Shown here piece after piece: positions 1-10,335 of a stretch of DNA of 64,000 nucleotides. Source of the DNA: Lamellibrachia columna (Eukaryota > Annelida > Polychaeta > Sabellida > Siboglinidae); assembly GCA_963662155.1 (NCBI GenBank), contig OY759263.1, positions 44,055,002-44,119,001 on the forward strand, read 5' to 3'. The notes beneath the pieces are model-generated. The model had not been told where the DNA came from. It did not search any database and saw only the letters and a program-made list of their open reading frames with translations. Position 1 is the first letter of the stretch. Each line of letters starts with the position of its first letter. Both the position numbers and the translations under genes were made by a program.

Positions 1-240
1 TACTATCTCTAACACTGTACGGCACTGCCCCAGAGTAGGATATGTACTATCTCTAACACTGTACGGCACTGCCCCAGAATAGGATATGTACTATCTCTAA
101 CACTGTACGGCACTGCCCCAGAGTAGGATATGTACTATCTCTAACACTGTACGGCACTGCCCCAGAGTAGGATATGTACTATCTCTAACACTGTACGGCA
201 CTGCCCCAGAGTAGGATATGTACTATCTCTAACACTGTAT
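1..240. repeat. 44-bp minisatellite, about 5.4 copies
   Basis: Unit begins TACTATCTCTAACACTGTAC and ends GGATATG. It runs off the left edge. A single related unit sits at about 3637-3683 inside a duplicated segment, so this array looks like local expansion of one unit. Confidence 0.9.
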
Positions 241-650
241 GGCACTGTACAATATGTACTACCCAGGAAGAAAAAGAGAAAGTGACCTGGACACAGGCTG
301 TGCTCTCACATTGTTACGTGATCTACGTGATCTAAATGCTTCTTGAAACTGGCAGTTGTACGTGATTTTTGGAGCGTTAAGATGTCATTGCCATTGGCAC
401 TGCCCTACCAAACCTTGACTGGGTAGTTTAAGGAGTCGTAAGCTCATCTTTTTTCCTGTGCATCACCGGGCAACTCGGCTAGTTATATTTGTTTTATATT
501 AATAAAGTGGGATGTAGTTAATATGGCTGACTAATCACTTTAATATGTTTGAAAACTTAAAGAAATAACCTGTTGTTTGACTTAGTAGGGTTAGTAGAGA
601 GAGAGTAACCAATAAAGACAATTTACACAAATATTCAGTAGTTAGCTACA
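220..650. repeat. Segmental duplication, copy 1
   Basis: Shares long blocks with 3637-3990, e.g. CTTGAAACTGGCAGTTGTAC, GATTTTTGGAGCGTTAAGAT, AATATGGCTGACTAATCACT and CAATTTACACAAATAT, in the same orientation. Confidence 0.8.
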
Positions 651-828
651 ATTAATGCAGTTTGCTTTAAAAACCTTGAAGAGATTGAGTAAGGCTGTCG
701 CAGTCTGATGAACGTTGCATACTATGAAGTGGACGTAAAACAGGTATAAACATTACTGTCATGTCTGGTTTATCTGCACCCTTTGGTTGCTGAGGATTTT
801 TGCTGAATTAATGAAACATGCAGATTGG

Positions 829-1340
829 TGAAACCTCCTGTTGCTGTCCCTGCTATAACTGTTGGTAATAAACCTCCCGTTGCTGTCCCTGCTATAACTG
901 TTGGTAATAAACCTCCTGTTGCTGTCCCTGCTATAACTGTTGGTAATAAACCTCCTGTTGCTGTCCCTGCTATAACTGTTGGTAATAAACCTCCTGTTGC
1001 TGTCCCTGCTATAACTGTTGGTAATAAACCTCCTGTTGCTGTCCCTGCTATAACTGTTGGTAATAAACCTCCTGTTGCTGTCCCTGCTATAACTGTTGGT
1101 AAAAAACCTCCTGTTGCTGTCCCTGCTATAACTGTTGGTAATAAACCTCCTGTTGCTGTCCCTGCTATAACTGTTGGTAATAAATCTCCTGTTGCTGTCC
1201 CTGCTATAACTGTTGGTAATAAACCTCCTGTTGCTGTCCCTGCTATAACTGTTGGTAATAAACCTCCTGTTGCTGTCCCTGCTATAACTGTTGGTAATAA
1301 ACCTCCTGTTGCTGTCCCTGCTATAACTGTTGTTAATAAA
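829..1340. repeat. 39-bp minisatellite, 13 copies
   Basis: Unit CCTCCTGTTGCTGTCCCTGC plus TATAACTGTTGGTAATAAA, nearly uniform. Because 39 is a multiple of 3 it is open in several frames on both strands, but it lies in the intron upstream of the first TRAPPC9 exon seen here and has no sign of coding. Confidence 0.9.
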
Positions 1341-1651
1341 CGTGTAATGTATGACGACAGTTCTGTTGCAGGATGTAAAAACAATCACACAGTCCGTTAA
1401 TTGTCTTATTTAGTATGTCTGATGTTTGAAGGTTTGAGTGAGCTAAAACAAACTGGTTAAGTGAATCACATTTCAGGGTTATCTGGCCAGTTCTGGTCCC
1501 CCAAACGGTGTGTGGAAATGGAAAACGGATTAATGAAGCAATTTACAATGTATCGAGATTGCTCCAACACAGTGGCGTGCAGATTACTTTAAAAAAAAAC
1601 AGATTATCAAAGAACGAATAAATGAACGAAAAATATGTCTGTAATCTACTG

Positions 1652-1718
1652 GAGTTGAACTCTGTGCTGCTACGCTGTGTTTCAGAGTTGAACTCTGTGC
1701 TGCTACGCTGTGTTTCAG
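1652..1718 (+). repeat. 33-bp tandem duplication of a splice acceptor
   Basis: Two copies of AGTTGAACTCTGTGCTGCTA followed by CGCTGTGTTTCAG. Each ends in an acceptor in front of TRAPPC9 exon a. Confidence 0.85.
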
Positions 1719-1835
1719 AGCGGACTACTTTGTCTTGGTCCTTGACGTGCGCAACGCCTCCCCAGATCCTCTCCAGCTCTCCTACCTCTCCCACAGCAAG
1801 TCAGTCCTTGTCATCCCCACCCAGCAGTCTTCCCG
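1719..1835 (+). CDS. TRAPPC9: TRAPPC9 exon a
   Basis: Encodes ADYFVLVLDVRNASPDPLQL and on to a TQQSS end, then donor GTGAGT. It starts after TTTCAG at 1713-1718. A 33-bp tandem duplication places an identical acceptor at 1685/1686, which would add 11 in-frame residues with no stop. Confidence 0.8.
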
Positions 1836-4800
1836 GTGAGTCTTCTCCTGGTGTACAGGATTATAAACTTTAAAAACAGGTTATGAGTAGATTTAAAAAA
1901 AAAAATTATTTGGAAGGGTGTTAACATTGATGCAGCCTAGATGCTTAGGTTCAGTGTGAATTGTTGACAGGAAATCTTCACATACCATATTCGATATATT
2001 AAGCCTACATGCCCTAATTAGCGTACACCCCCTTTTTTAATCTGCAGGATCCATAATTATTGTAATTTCACTAGTGTAGAACAGCTGAAAAGTATCGCCA
2101 TCTAGTGTTAAACAGTTCTACACTAGCCACCAAATGACACCCCTAGTGTTAAACAGTTACCTTATTGTCTAGAGAAACACATTTTGGTGTACGCTTATAA
2201 GAACAGATTCCCTGACATTTTTCCATGGCCCAATTTTTTTAAGCGTACTGTGTGCTTATTGGGTCAAATACGGTATGTAGGATTGTCAGATGACATACCT
2301 GTGTGAGCATAAGGCATATTTAAACCAACATGTGTTACATTGCCCAGTGAGTGGATAATTACTTAGACGTTTAAGATTTGTTCCACTCGGCTGCCAATAT
2401 AGCTGTATAAGCTCAGTTATGTTGTTGTGTTTGCAGGATCAGTCTAGAGGTGTGTAAGTGTGTCACTACGTCTGTCCTGCCTCAGCTAGCCCAGGACGTC
2501 ACCGACACTGTCAACCAACACATCAGTGACTGTGTCAACATTCGATGGAAGATGGCATCCTTTTGTTACACTGTGATGCATGCGTGCATGCTTGCATGTT
2601 TTATTGGTTTTTTTTTTTAAAGGACAGCCTTTTAGAATGGTGCTATATTTATACATATTTATAATTGATTTAATTAATTTAATAATGTTGCTGAGCGACA
2701 CTGTTGAAACAAGAGATTTATAAAACCAGGTAAAAATTCATTGAAATTCAGAAATGCTACATAAAAAGCATCACCCTAAATGAGGCATCATTCATACATA
2801 TAAGATATTTATAAATTCTATACATGTATTGTAATGACCATGTGAAATACTGGAAGCTATTGCACTAGGCCAAAGGGTTATCTTTTGACAACAAGAACAC
2901 ATAGCATTGGCACAATAAAGTGCTTTAAGGGTATCTGAAGTAACCTGTGGTGCTTCTGGCGCATAACACAACACTACATTCGTTGACGGATATACAACAC
3001 AGAATTTTTTACTTTAAATTTAAGGAGTCAGAACAGCGATGTATCCATGACAACGCAAGCCTGATCCTAGTTCCAAATATTTAACACATTGTCTCAGCAT
3101 GGGATGCAGCATACCAACAATAACTCTTACTGATATTAAACAGAAATCATAATGCCTAGCGTCAGAAAGCTAAAATTTACTTGATGTTTCAGTAATTGTG
3201 ATTGTGATGAAGCAAGCACGATTGTTTTGGTGCGTAGAAGAACAATCGCTGGAATTCGTTGTATGTTTGTTTGTTCTTTTTATTCAAATTATGTCATAAT
3301 CTTAACTTGCCAGACAGTGTGCTATACCACAATGAAAATTTGTATTGTCATTGTTTGTAAAGCATCAACGGAAACATAAGATAAAGATGCACTATTATTG
3401 GTAGCGCCTACTATTTCTGTTCTTTAACGACCAATCAGACGACCTCTGACACTTGTGGTGTGGTCAGTCTGGACAAGCTGACGTGGACCAATGAGGACAC
3501 GGCTCAACTGTTTGCCTCACCGCTGCACTGGAGTAAGTCTTTCTAACTACCCTCGTCATTTCGCCATCTTACTTAAGGTTTAACGGAATTTTGTAAGCTG
3601 GACTTTGTTCTTTCCCAAAAACTATCCACAAGTGTCAGTATCTCTAACACTGTACAGTACTCGCCAGAGTAGGATATGTACTACACATGAAGAAAAAAGA
3701 AAGTGCTCTCACTTGTGTACGCCTATCTACCATTGTTACGTGATCTACGTCAAACATCCACACTTCTTGAAACTGGCAGTTGTACGTGATTTTTGGAGCG
3801 TTAAGATGTCATTGACTAGTATTAATATATTATATTTGTTTCATGTTAATAAAGTGTGATATAGTAATTATGGCTGACTAATCACTGTAACAAATATGTT
3901 TGAAAAACTAAAAGAAATAACCTCATGTATGACTTAGTAGAATTCGTAGAGCAACCAGTAAAGATGATTTACACAAATATATTTTAATACTGAAATTCAC
4001 TTCACCAACGCAGTTCTGTCCATACGTGTGTCATGTGTTCATGTCGACAGAGATTTGGCTGAACATCCACGAGCACCGCTGCGGCAGCACCGTCTATCTG
4101 CCTTGTGGTGAGGAAGTCCGCATCAAATGTCAAATCGATAATACATCGGGTGAGTAGTTAAAGGGCAATCCATCTTGTTTCAGGTTCATGTTGTGAACAA
4201 TTGATCCTATCTAGAATCCACCACGACACATTAGCTCGGGTCTACAAATATGTTATTTAGTTTCGGTGAAATCAAACAAACTATTAAATTATTTTGGACT
4301 TTATATCCAGCCAAAATTTGTCGAAAAATTTCAGAAGTGGTCTGGTTCTATATACAATATACATAAGGCTTGTCACACTTCACATGTCACCTGACCTAAC
4401 AATGTATATACAGTGTACAATGACATAAGGCAAGTCACACTTCACAAGTCACCTGACCTAACAATGTATATACAATGACATAGGGCAAATCACACTTCAC
4501 AAGTCACCTGACCTAACAATCTGTATACAATGACATAAGGCATGTCACACTTCATAAGTCACCTGACCTAACAATGTTTATACAATGATATAGGGCAAAA
4601 TCACACTTCACAAGTCACCTGACCTAATAATCAAACATAATTTATGTACCCTTTTATTAAGCTGACTGTGCTTATTATTTACGCTATTCACACACTACAG
4701 ATGTGAACATCAACGGACCTGATTTACGGTGGGCTGAATCAACTGAGGAGGGCGGTTTAATACTCCTTGACCTGCAAATAATAGTTACTGTTTCATTATT

Positions 4801-7800
4801 ACTGAACATTCTTCAGGATAGTTCATTTTCAAATCAGATAACTGTCATTTTACCTATCCAAGGTGTGTTTAATTTACCTGGTAGAGGCTTTCGTCAATGT
4901 GTCACGTCGACTTCACCAGTACCGATGACACTGAATGACATCGTACACATGAGGCAGTTCGTAATTGCCCTCGTCTCTGTTGATGGGTGTTCTAGTTTTC
5001 CTGATCAAGATGGCTTCCTTGATATGCCGGAGTTAAATTATGCAGTAAAGCCAGAGAAAGTACCGACCGAGGAGTTCGTCGTATTGGCAGAACTATCGAC
5101 AAGCCTACCACAAGAATAAAAAGACATACTTCGTGCAGACATCGTGGGAGTTCTGAAGTCAGCAAAAGCTCCAAAACAAAACCTAACCAGACAGGAGAGA
5201 ACAGCTTTAAAAGGGCTACAGAAAGAGAAGTCCATCACCATACTCCCTGTGGACAAGGGAAAGGCCAGTCATCATGGAAACGAAAGAATACCAAGAAAAA
5301 TTAAAGAAATGCTAAATGACGAAGCGACGTATGAGAAGTTAAAGAAGCATCCGACCAAGAAGTATAAGACAGAACTCATCAGAATGGTAAATTCCTTGGA
5401 GAAGGAGGGGAAGATCACCAAAGATCAGTATTGGTACTTGTATCCCACGCTAGAAAAAGTACCAATGATGTATGGATCACCAAAAATCCATAAGGAGGGA
5501 GTGCCACTCAGACCAATTGTCGACTACACACAGACAACAGCATACAGAGTATCCAGGGAATTGGCCAACATACTACAACCACTTGTTGGAAAAACAGAAC
5601 ACCACACAGAAAACTCACAAGAACTGGTGAAGGAGATGACAAAGCTGAGAGCGGAAGAAGGAGAATCATTTGTATCATATGATGTTATGTCGCTGTTCAC
5701 GAAGACCCCAATCACAAAAGCGTACAAAATCATCAGTAAAAGACATGACAAGACACTAAAGAAGAGAACAAACCTAAATGTAGACGACATCATGGAGTTG
5801 TTGAAATTTGTCTTGGAGACGACATACTTCAGATTCGAAGGAGAAATTTACCAGCAGATGTTTGGTGTAGCCACGGGCAGTCCGGTATCCCCCATTGTTG
5901 TGAACCTGTACATGGAGGACCTGGAGCAGAAAATAATAGCCAATAGCACTGGTAGATTGCCAACCGAGAAACTGGAAACGATATGTGGATGATGTAATTT
6001 GCCTGGTACACACAGGAAAGGCAAAGAAATTACAACAACACATGAACACTGTAGACCCCACAGGTAGCATCATTTTAATGCGGGAAGATGAAGAGAACAA
6101 CAGCATGCCCTTCTTGGATGCGAAGTTCACCAGAAAGGAAGATGGCAGTGTGAAGTCTACAGTGTACAAGAAGAAGACGCACACCGACCAATACTTGAAC
6201 ATTGCGTCCCACCACCCCAAACATCAGAAGTTAGGAGTGGTCAGAACCCTTATGAACAGGTGTGAGACGATAACTTCAGAGGAGGGGGACAAGAAGGAAG
6301 AGGTGGGACACTTGAGAGAAGCTTTAAGAGTATGTGGCTATCCGTCCTGGGCCTTGAACAAGGTGACAGATAGCAGTAAGAAGAAAAAGAACAGCAAAAA
6401 CAAATGACAGAAATTACAGGAGCCAAGTAGTCATCCCATACGTAGAGGGGGTCTCAGAGAGAGTACATCAAGTACTGAAGAAGTATGGAGTAGCAACAGC
6501 CATGCGTCCCCACACCACCCTCAGGCACTTGTTTGTACATCCCAAGGACAAAGTAGAGCTAGAAGAACAGGGTGAACTGGTGTACCAAATACCATGCAAG
6601 AACTGTGGTGCTGAGTACATTGATGAGACAGGAAGACTACTTAAAACACGACTGGAGGAACACAGAAAGGACAATTACGAACTGCCTCACGTGTACGATG
6701 ACGTCATTCAGCGTCATCAGTACTGATGAAGTCAATGTGATACGTTGACAAAAGCCTCTACCAGGTCAATTAAACACACCTTGGATATATAAAATGAAAG
6801 TTATCTGATTAGTTACTGTTTCATGGTTTCAACTGTGTAGTGTGTGAAATACATTTAAATAAATACAGATAGTACTAGTACAATGTACACATGTATTGGG
6901 TGGGACGCCTCATCAGAGGAAACTTTCCACACATTCCAAATAGAAAGGTAGCATTCTGAAGTAGTGTCCTCTGTTGGACACTATTTCTGCACCTGTTCCT
7001 TGACTTGAGGCTGTCGTTGTGGCAGCATTTCAGTCTCAGATGCTTTTTGAACACGGCTTCTCCCTCCCCCCTCAGTAAAAATAATCACCACGAAAAAACA
7101 GCCAACATTTCTTTGTGCAGAGAAACACATACAATGTTTTATTTACCAATTGTTATGCTATTTTTATCTATGCGATACAAAGTTTTAACCGTTGTGGGTT
7201 TGCTTGCATCAATGAGTTTCAATTTACCCAGGATGAACTGTAATGATTCTTATTTCTTGGTAAAATTTGTAGTAAAACATATTTAAATAATTTATCAATG
7301 GACATTTTTAACAGGTGGCCATTTTAAAGCATCTGTTATTTTCCACTAGCTTGTGATTGTGAATATGGATCAAATGTAAAACTGATGATACTATTGTAAT
7401 CTACTCTCATCGGTTGTATTTATTGAATAACAAAACAACATTTTCCTTAAGAGGTTTGATACCATTTGCATTGGAAGATAACATTACCACATTTTCCTAT
7501 AAACAAAACGTTGTGTTGAGAAATGGGATGAGACTAAAGCCAACACATGTTCTCTCTGTCAGAATCGGTGATCCGTGACGTCCAGTTCCGCATGAGCTGT
7601 TACCAGGACACAGGGATTGCTGGTACAACTGTGACAGGGAAGAAAGGAGACTGTGGAATGAGAGAAGACCAGTGCCTCTGTGGGGAGACGGTCGCCTGCG
7701 TCGGCAGTCCGACGGTATCTGTCAAACAGGTCAGTCGTGTCACTATTCACAACACTATAATGTTATTGTGATATCAAATAGTGGTGATCAGAGGAATAGG

Positions 7801-9353
7801 AAAGGAAAGAAAACCTGTCTGTTGAGACCATGTAAAAGCTACAATGTCTGATGTTATGTTGTAAAATCTGTATCTTTTCTAACATTTTCACCATGACATT
7901 TTTATGAACTGCAATTTTTAAATGTGATTTCACTATCATCTGTTTATGAATATTGATCTATCTGTTCAGCCAGCAATGTAAACATGACATTCGAATCAAA
8001 ACATTCAAATGAAACAGATAATGGTGAATTTTTTGGTTCATTAAAACAGATTTGGGTGGTCAGTATATGTTAGAATAGAAATAGTTTATACAACATAACA
8101 TGACTTTATGACAATAACAATCAGACTTTGTACCTTTAAATGGATGACAAATGAAAACCATGGTTGGTGCCCCCTTGTCTTAATGTTCATCAACTTGTCT
8201 TAATGTTCATCAAATTGTCTGATTCTTAATCTACCCCGTAGTCATAGCATACTGTCACGAATCAAGATCATGTCAGATGGTTCGCTCTTGTGCTGTTCTC
8301 TATAATGACTAACACAGCTGCAATTTGCACCATCTTCAAACAGGCGTAGTTAGTCAGGACCAAGTGATAACGTACATTGTTCATAACACCGGATCAGCCT
8401 GGTTCTGAGTTTGTTTCACTGACTCGCATCCTGGATGACCTGATCTAAACTCTGTCATCTTGTGTTCAACAGTAGAAGTTGTCTTTAGTCCTAACGAAAG
8501 CATCACCTTCATTAAACTGTCACTTGACAGTGACACTTGACGTACATATTGGGTTGTAGCCACAGAATTGTTTATATATCCCTGAATATTTAAAAATATT
8601 TAATTGAGTATTGCATACATTGCAGTACTGTAATTTATGTATTTAGAGGATACTTTGTGGGGGACACTACATTGAGATACTATCATTACTCTGCTGGGAT
8701 ACTCTTTAGGGGATACCATGTGGGGGATACTGTGTGGAGGATACTATGTGGGAATGTTTTGTGGGGGATGCCATGTGGGGGATGCTATGTGGAGGATACT
8801 ATGAGGTGGGATACTTTGTGGCGGGAAACTATAAGGTGGGATACTATGTTGCGGGAATACTGTGTGGAGGATACCATGTCGGGATACTATGTGGAGGATA
8901 CCATGTGGTAGATACTGTGCTGAGGATACTATGTAGGGATACTTTGTGGGGGATACCATATGGGGGATACTTGGTGGGGATACTGTGTGGAGAAAACCAT
9001 GTGGGGGATACTATGTGTAATCCCATGTTTATGTTCTTCCCCGACAGTTCCCAGTGGGAAGCAGCTGCCTCCTCGAATGCTCCCTCATCTTCCTGCTTCC
9101 CGGACGCTTCAAACTCGCCTTCGACTGCCACGGCACTGTATCTGATCCTGACACTGGTGGCGCCACCACACCATCCGACAGGGACACAGGTGACAGCACT
9201 GGTCACTCAACATCGGTGTCAAGTTCCGACATGTCACCCATGACAGCACCACCAGCGTTGACAGGTGGCGCTGCAGCAGTTGCAAGAAACTTAGTCATGT
9301 TGAGATATCCGGCACTGGTCGAACTGTGTGTCGCCCAATCAGGCAGCAGCTGA
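1719..9353 (+). CDS. TRAPPC9: TRAPPC9 (TRAPPII subunit, NIBP/Trs120 homologue), C-terminal part
   Basis: Six exons read in one continuous frame: 1719-1835, 2437-2572, 3439-3532, 4051-4149, 7563-7729 and 9048-9353 (stop TGA 9351-9353), giving 305 aa. Anchors matching the C-terminal region of animal TRAPPC9 are YFVLVLDVRNAS, SDCVNIRWK, LFASPLHW, GEEVRIKCQIDN, CVGSPTVSV and SSCLLECSLIFLLPGRFKL. The family protein is about 1150 aa, so roughly the first three quarters lie left of the window. TRAPPC9 is a scaffold subunit of the TRAPPII complex, acting in Golgi and endosomal vesicle tethering and Rab activation. Donors are GTGAGT, GTGATG (weak), GTAAGT, GTGAGT and GTCAGT; phases agree at every junction. 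The last exon carries a Ser/Thr/Gly-rich stretch of about 50 residues, absent as I recall from the vertebrate protein, before the terminal MLRYPALVELCVAQ segment. The identification is from remembered family sequence. Confidence 0.88.
1981..2277. mobile_element. MITE-like element in TRAPPC9 intron
   Basis: Starts CATACCATATTCGATA and ends with the imperfect reverse complement (CAAATACGGTATG). The interior shows AGCGTACACCCCC, a sequence style also seen at the end of the 52.49-53.27 kb element. No coding content. Confidence 0.45.
2437..2572 (+). CDS. TRAPPC9: TRAPPC9 exon b
   Basis: Follows TTTGCAG; one base completes an Arg codon, then ISLEVCKCVTTSV to HISDCVNIRWKMASFCYT. The 3' end is the least certain splice site in the gene: GTGATG at 2573 is the only GT that keeps phase 0 with the next exon. 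Confidence 0.7.
3439..3532 (+). CDS. TRAPPC9: TRAPPC9 exon c
   Basis: After ATCAG; encodes TTSDTCGVVSLDKLTW then LFASPLHW, the counterpart of the family segment ending in APLQW. Donor GTAAGT, phase 1. Confidence 0.82.
3637..3990. repeat. Segmental duplication, copy 2
   Basis: Direct copy of 220-650 with small deletions; holds one unit of the 44-bp repeat. Lies in the TRAPPC9 intron between exons c and d. Confidence 0.8.
4051..4149 (+). CDS. TRAPPC9: TRAPPC9 exon d
   Basis: After GTCGACAG; encodes KIWLNIHEHRCGSTVYLPCG then EEVRIKCQIDNTS. Donor GTGAGT, phase 1. This exon belongs to the beta-sandwich (ASPM/SPD-2/Hydin-like) part of the C-terminal region. Confidence 0.85.
4165..4755 (+). repeat. 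Dispersed repeat Rep-A, copy 1 (with 56-bp internal expansion)
   Basis: A family seen at least six times here. Landmarks: TTAGTTTCGGTGAAATCA, TATTCACACACTACAG, ACCTGATTT and GGGCTGAATCAACTGAGG. In this copy, 4375-4630 is about 4.6 tandem copies of a 56-bp unit (CACTTCACAAGTCACCTGAC...). No TIRs or coding region seen; class unknown. Confidence 0.7.
4703..6407 (+). pseudogene. Penelope-like reverse transcriptase, broken reading frame
   Basis: N-terminal part (KPEKVPTEEFVVLAELSTSL) to TAA at 5117-5119, continuing in the same frame (KDILRADIVGVLKSAKAPKQ) to 5992. The frame then shifts by one just before the catalytic YVDD motif at about 5988 and goes on to 6407 (NSMPFLDAKFTRKEDGSVKS). RT motifs A (YDVMSLFT), B (ATGSPVSP) and C (YVDD) are all present but not in one frame. 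Confidence 0.85.
4756..6850 (+). mobile_element. Penelope-like retroelement (RT plus GIY-YIG), disrupted, with inverted terminal repeats
   Basis: About 2.1 kb in the TRAPPC9 intron 4150-7562. The coding strand reads a Penelope-type reverse transcriptase (VPMMYGSPKIHKEGVPLRPI, SYDVMSLFT, FGVATGSPVSPIVVNLYMED, RYVDDVICL) followed by a GIY-YIG-type endonuclease (VYQIPCKNCGAEYIDETGRL, LKTRLEEHRK). About 140 bp near each end (4844-4975 and 6690-6820) are near-perfect reverse complements, e.g. GCCTCTACCAGG against CCTGGTAGAGGC. Coding is broken by an in-frame TAA at 5117-5119 and frame changes near 5975-5985 and 6400, so this is a decayed copy. Confidence 0.88.
6408..6726 (+). pseudogene. Penelope-like GIY-YIG endonuclease domain
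   Basis: In a third frame relative to the RT: RSQVVIPYVEGVSERVHQVL, TAMRPHTTLRHLFVHPKDKV, then the nuclease core VYQIPCKNCGAEYIDETGRL and R in LKTRLEEH. The usual YIG reads YID here. Stop TGA at 6724-6726 lies inside the right inverted repeat. Confidence 0.82.
7563..7729 (+). CDS. TRAPPC9: TRAPPC9 exon e
   Basis: After CTGTCAG; encodes SVIRDVQFRMSCYQDTG, a Cys-rich linker (CGMREDQCLCG), then ETVACVGSPTVSVKQ. Donor GTCAGT, phase 0. It follows a 3.4-kb intron carrying the Penelope-like element. Confidence 0.85.
8650..9025. repeat. Degenerate ~18-bp GGGGGATACTATGTGG repeat
   Basis: About 20 divergent units of GGATAC(T/C)ATGTGGGG directly in front of the last TRAPPC9 exon; the exon acceptor follows within 25 bp. 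Confidence 0.8.
9048..9353 (+). CDS. TRAPPC9: TRAPPC9 terminal coding exon
   Basis: After CCCCGACAG; encodes FPVGSSCLLECSLIFLLPGR and on, a low-complexity Ser/Thr/Gly/Ala segment, and the C-terminus ending in QSGSS before TGA. The preceding intron ends in a degenerate GATAC(T/C)ATGTGG repeat. Confidence 0.85.
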   Translation, partial: FPVGSSCLLECSLIFLLPGRFKLAFDCHGTVSDPDTGGATTPSDRDTGDSTGHSTSVSSSDMSPMTAPPALTGGAAAVARNLVMLRYPALVELCVAQSGSS

Positions 9354-9497
9354 AGGGGCTGTAGCACCCCCAAGTGAGGGCAGCATGTGTACAAGATATG
9401 TCAATCAGAACAGGGCACAGAAAAGTGCCTAACAAACCATTGTGCCTAATAATTTGTGTTTTCCTGCTCATTGCCAGAAGACATTACTAATTCTGTA

Positions 9498-9503
9498 AAT
9501 AAA
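9498..9503 (+). terminator. Candidate poly(A) signal of TRAPPC9
   Basis: AATAAA 145 bp after the stop codon, followed by a T-rich stretch. A foldback MITE begins about 20 bp downstream, so the cleavage site probably lies at or inside the MITE edge. Confidence 0.55.
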
Positions 9504-9521
9504 GGACACTTATGTGAGTAA

Positions 9522-9792
9522 GGGTCTATCTTATTTGTCATCTCTGGTCTCTCAGTGAAGAGAAATACCCATTCTATTTTTCCAGGAGAGGGGCAGAGAC
9601 CTCTCTGAGACAAATAGAACAGCCCGGAGAGGTTCTCCAGGTCTCTCCGGTCATTCTATTGTGACATGCCCTGCAGAAAGCCTCTCTAGATAGATTATTT
9701 TATTTATCCTAGAGAGAGCCCCCTCTGCGAAAAATAGAATGGCCATTTATCTTTCTGTGGAGACACCGGACAGGACAAATAGAATAGAAACC
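9522..9792. mobile_element. Foldback MITE with ~85-bp inverted arms
   Basis: Left arm has CCATTCTATTTTTC preceded by GTCTCTCAGTG; right arm has GAAAAATAGAATGGCC followed by CTGTGGAGAC. Outer ends GGGTCTATCTTATTTGTC and GACAAATAGAATAGAAACC also pair. No coding content. Confidence 0.7.
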
Positions 9793-9994
9793 ATGATCCT
9801 GTTGCGGGGTTTGTTTCTACAGTGGTGCCACCTATTGGCCTTGCTGTGACTGCGTAACGGCAATGAAAGTATTGGAACTGTGCAGCCTCATTGCCGCTCT
9901 GAAGGCAAGTGATGTGTTCTATCCAAGAGACTGACTTCACTACATAGCTTGTCATTCTGGGACGTGTATTTCTGTGCTTTGGAACACCAGTGTC

Positions 9995-10335
9995 TGTTCA
10001 TTCAACCCATCGGGAATCAGGTTCGTTGATGTTCAGATTTGTAGCACGCAGTTGGTTTAATAACATTTCGTTCAAATCACTGAAAGAATTGACTTTTAAC
10101 GTTAGACGGGTACTTTCAAAATGGTGAATAGCCTTATGCCATAGTATAAAGATTGTACCACTTATGCCATAGTATAAAGATTGGACCACTTATGCCTTTT
10201 TTCACTGAATTTCATCCAAGTCTAGTAAAAAAAATTGTTTGTCCAATGATTTCGTCAAAACTAAATAACACTTGCACAAACGAGCAAGCATGTCTTGGTG
10301 GATACTAGAGCTAACTTGTCGTGGTGGATACTAGA
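9995..10335 (-). repeat. Rep-A, copy 2
   Basis: Reverse orientation: CCATCGGGAATCAGGTTCG, TTCGTTCAAATCACTGAAAG, GATTTCGTCAAAACTAAATA, then CATGTCTTGGTGGATACTAG. Contains a 33-bp tandem duplication (CTTATGCCATAGTATAAAGA) at 10132-10198. Confidence 0.7.

Noticed and set aside
759..1400. Long ORFs on both strands (KPPVAVPAITVGN repeats)
   Set aside because: They come from a 39-bp tandem repeat, open in several frames on both strands at once; no start context, splice sites or non-repeat coding flank.
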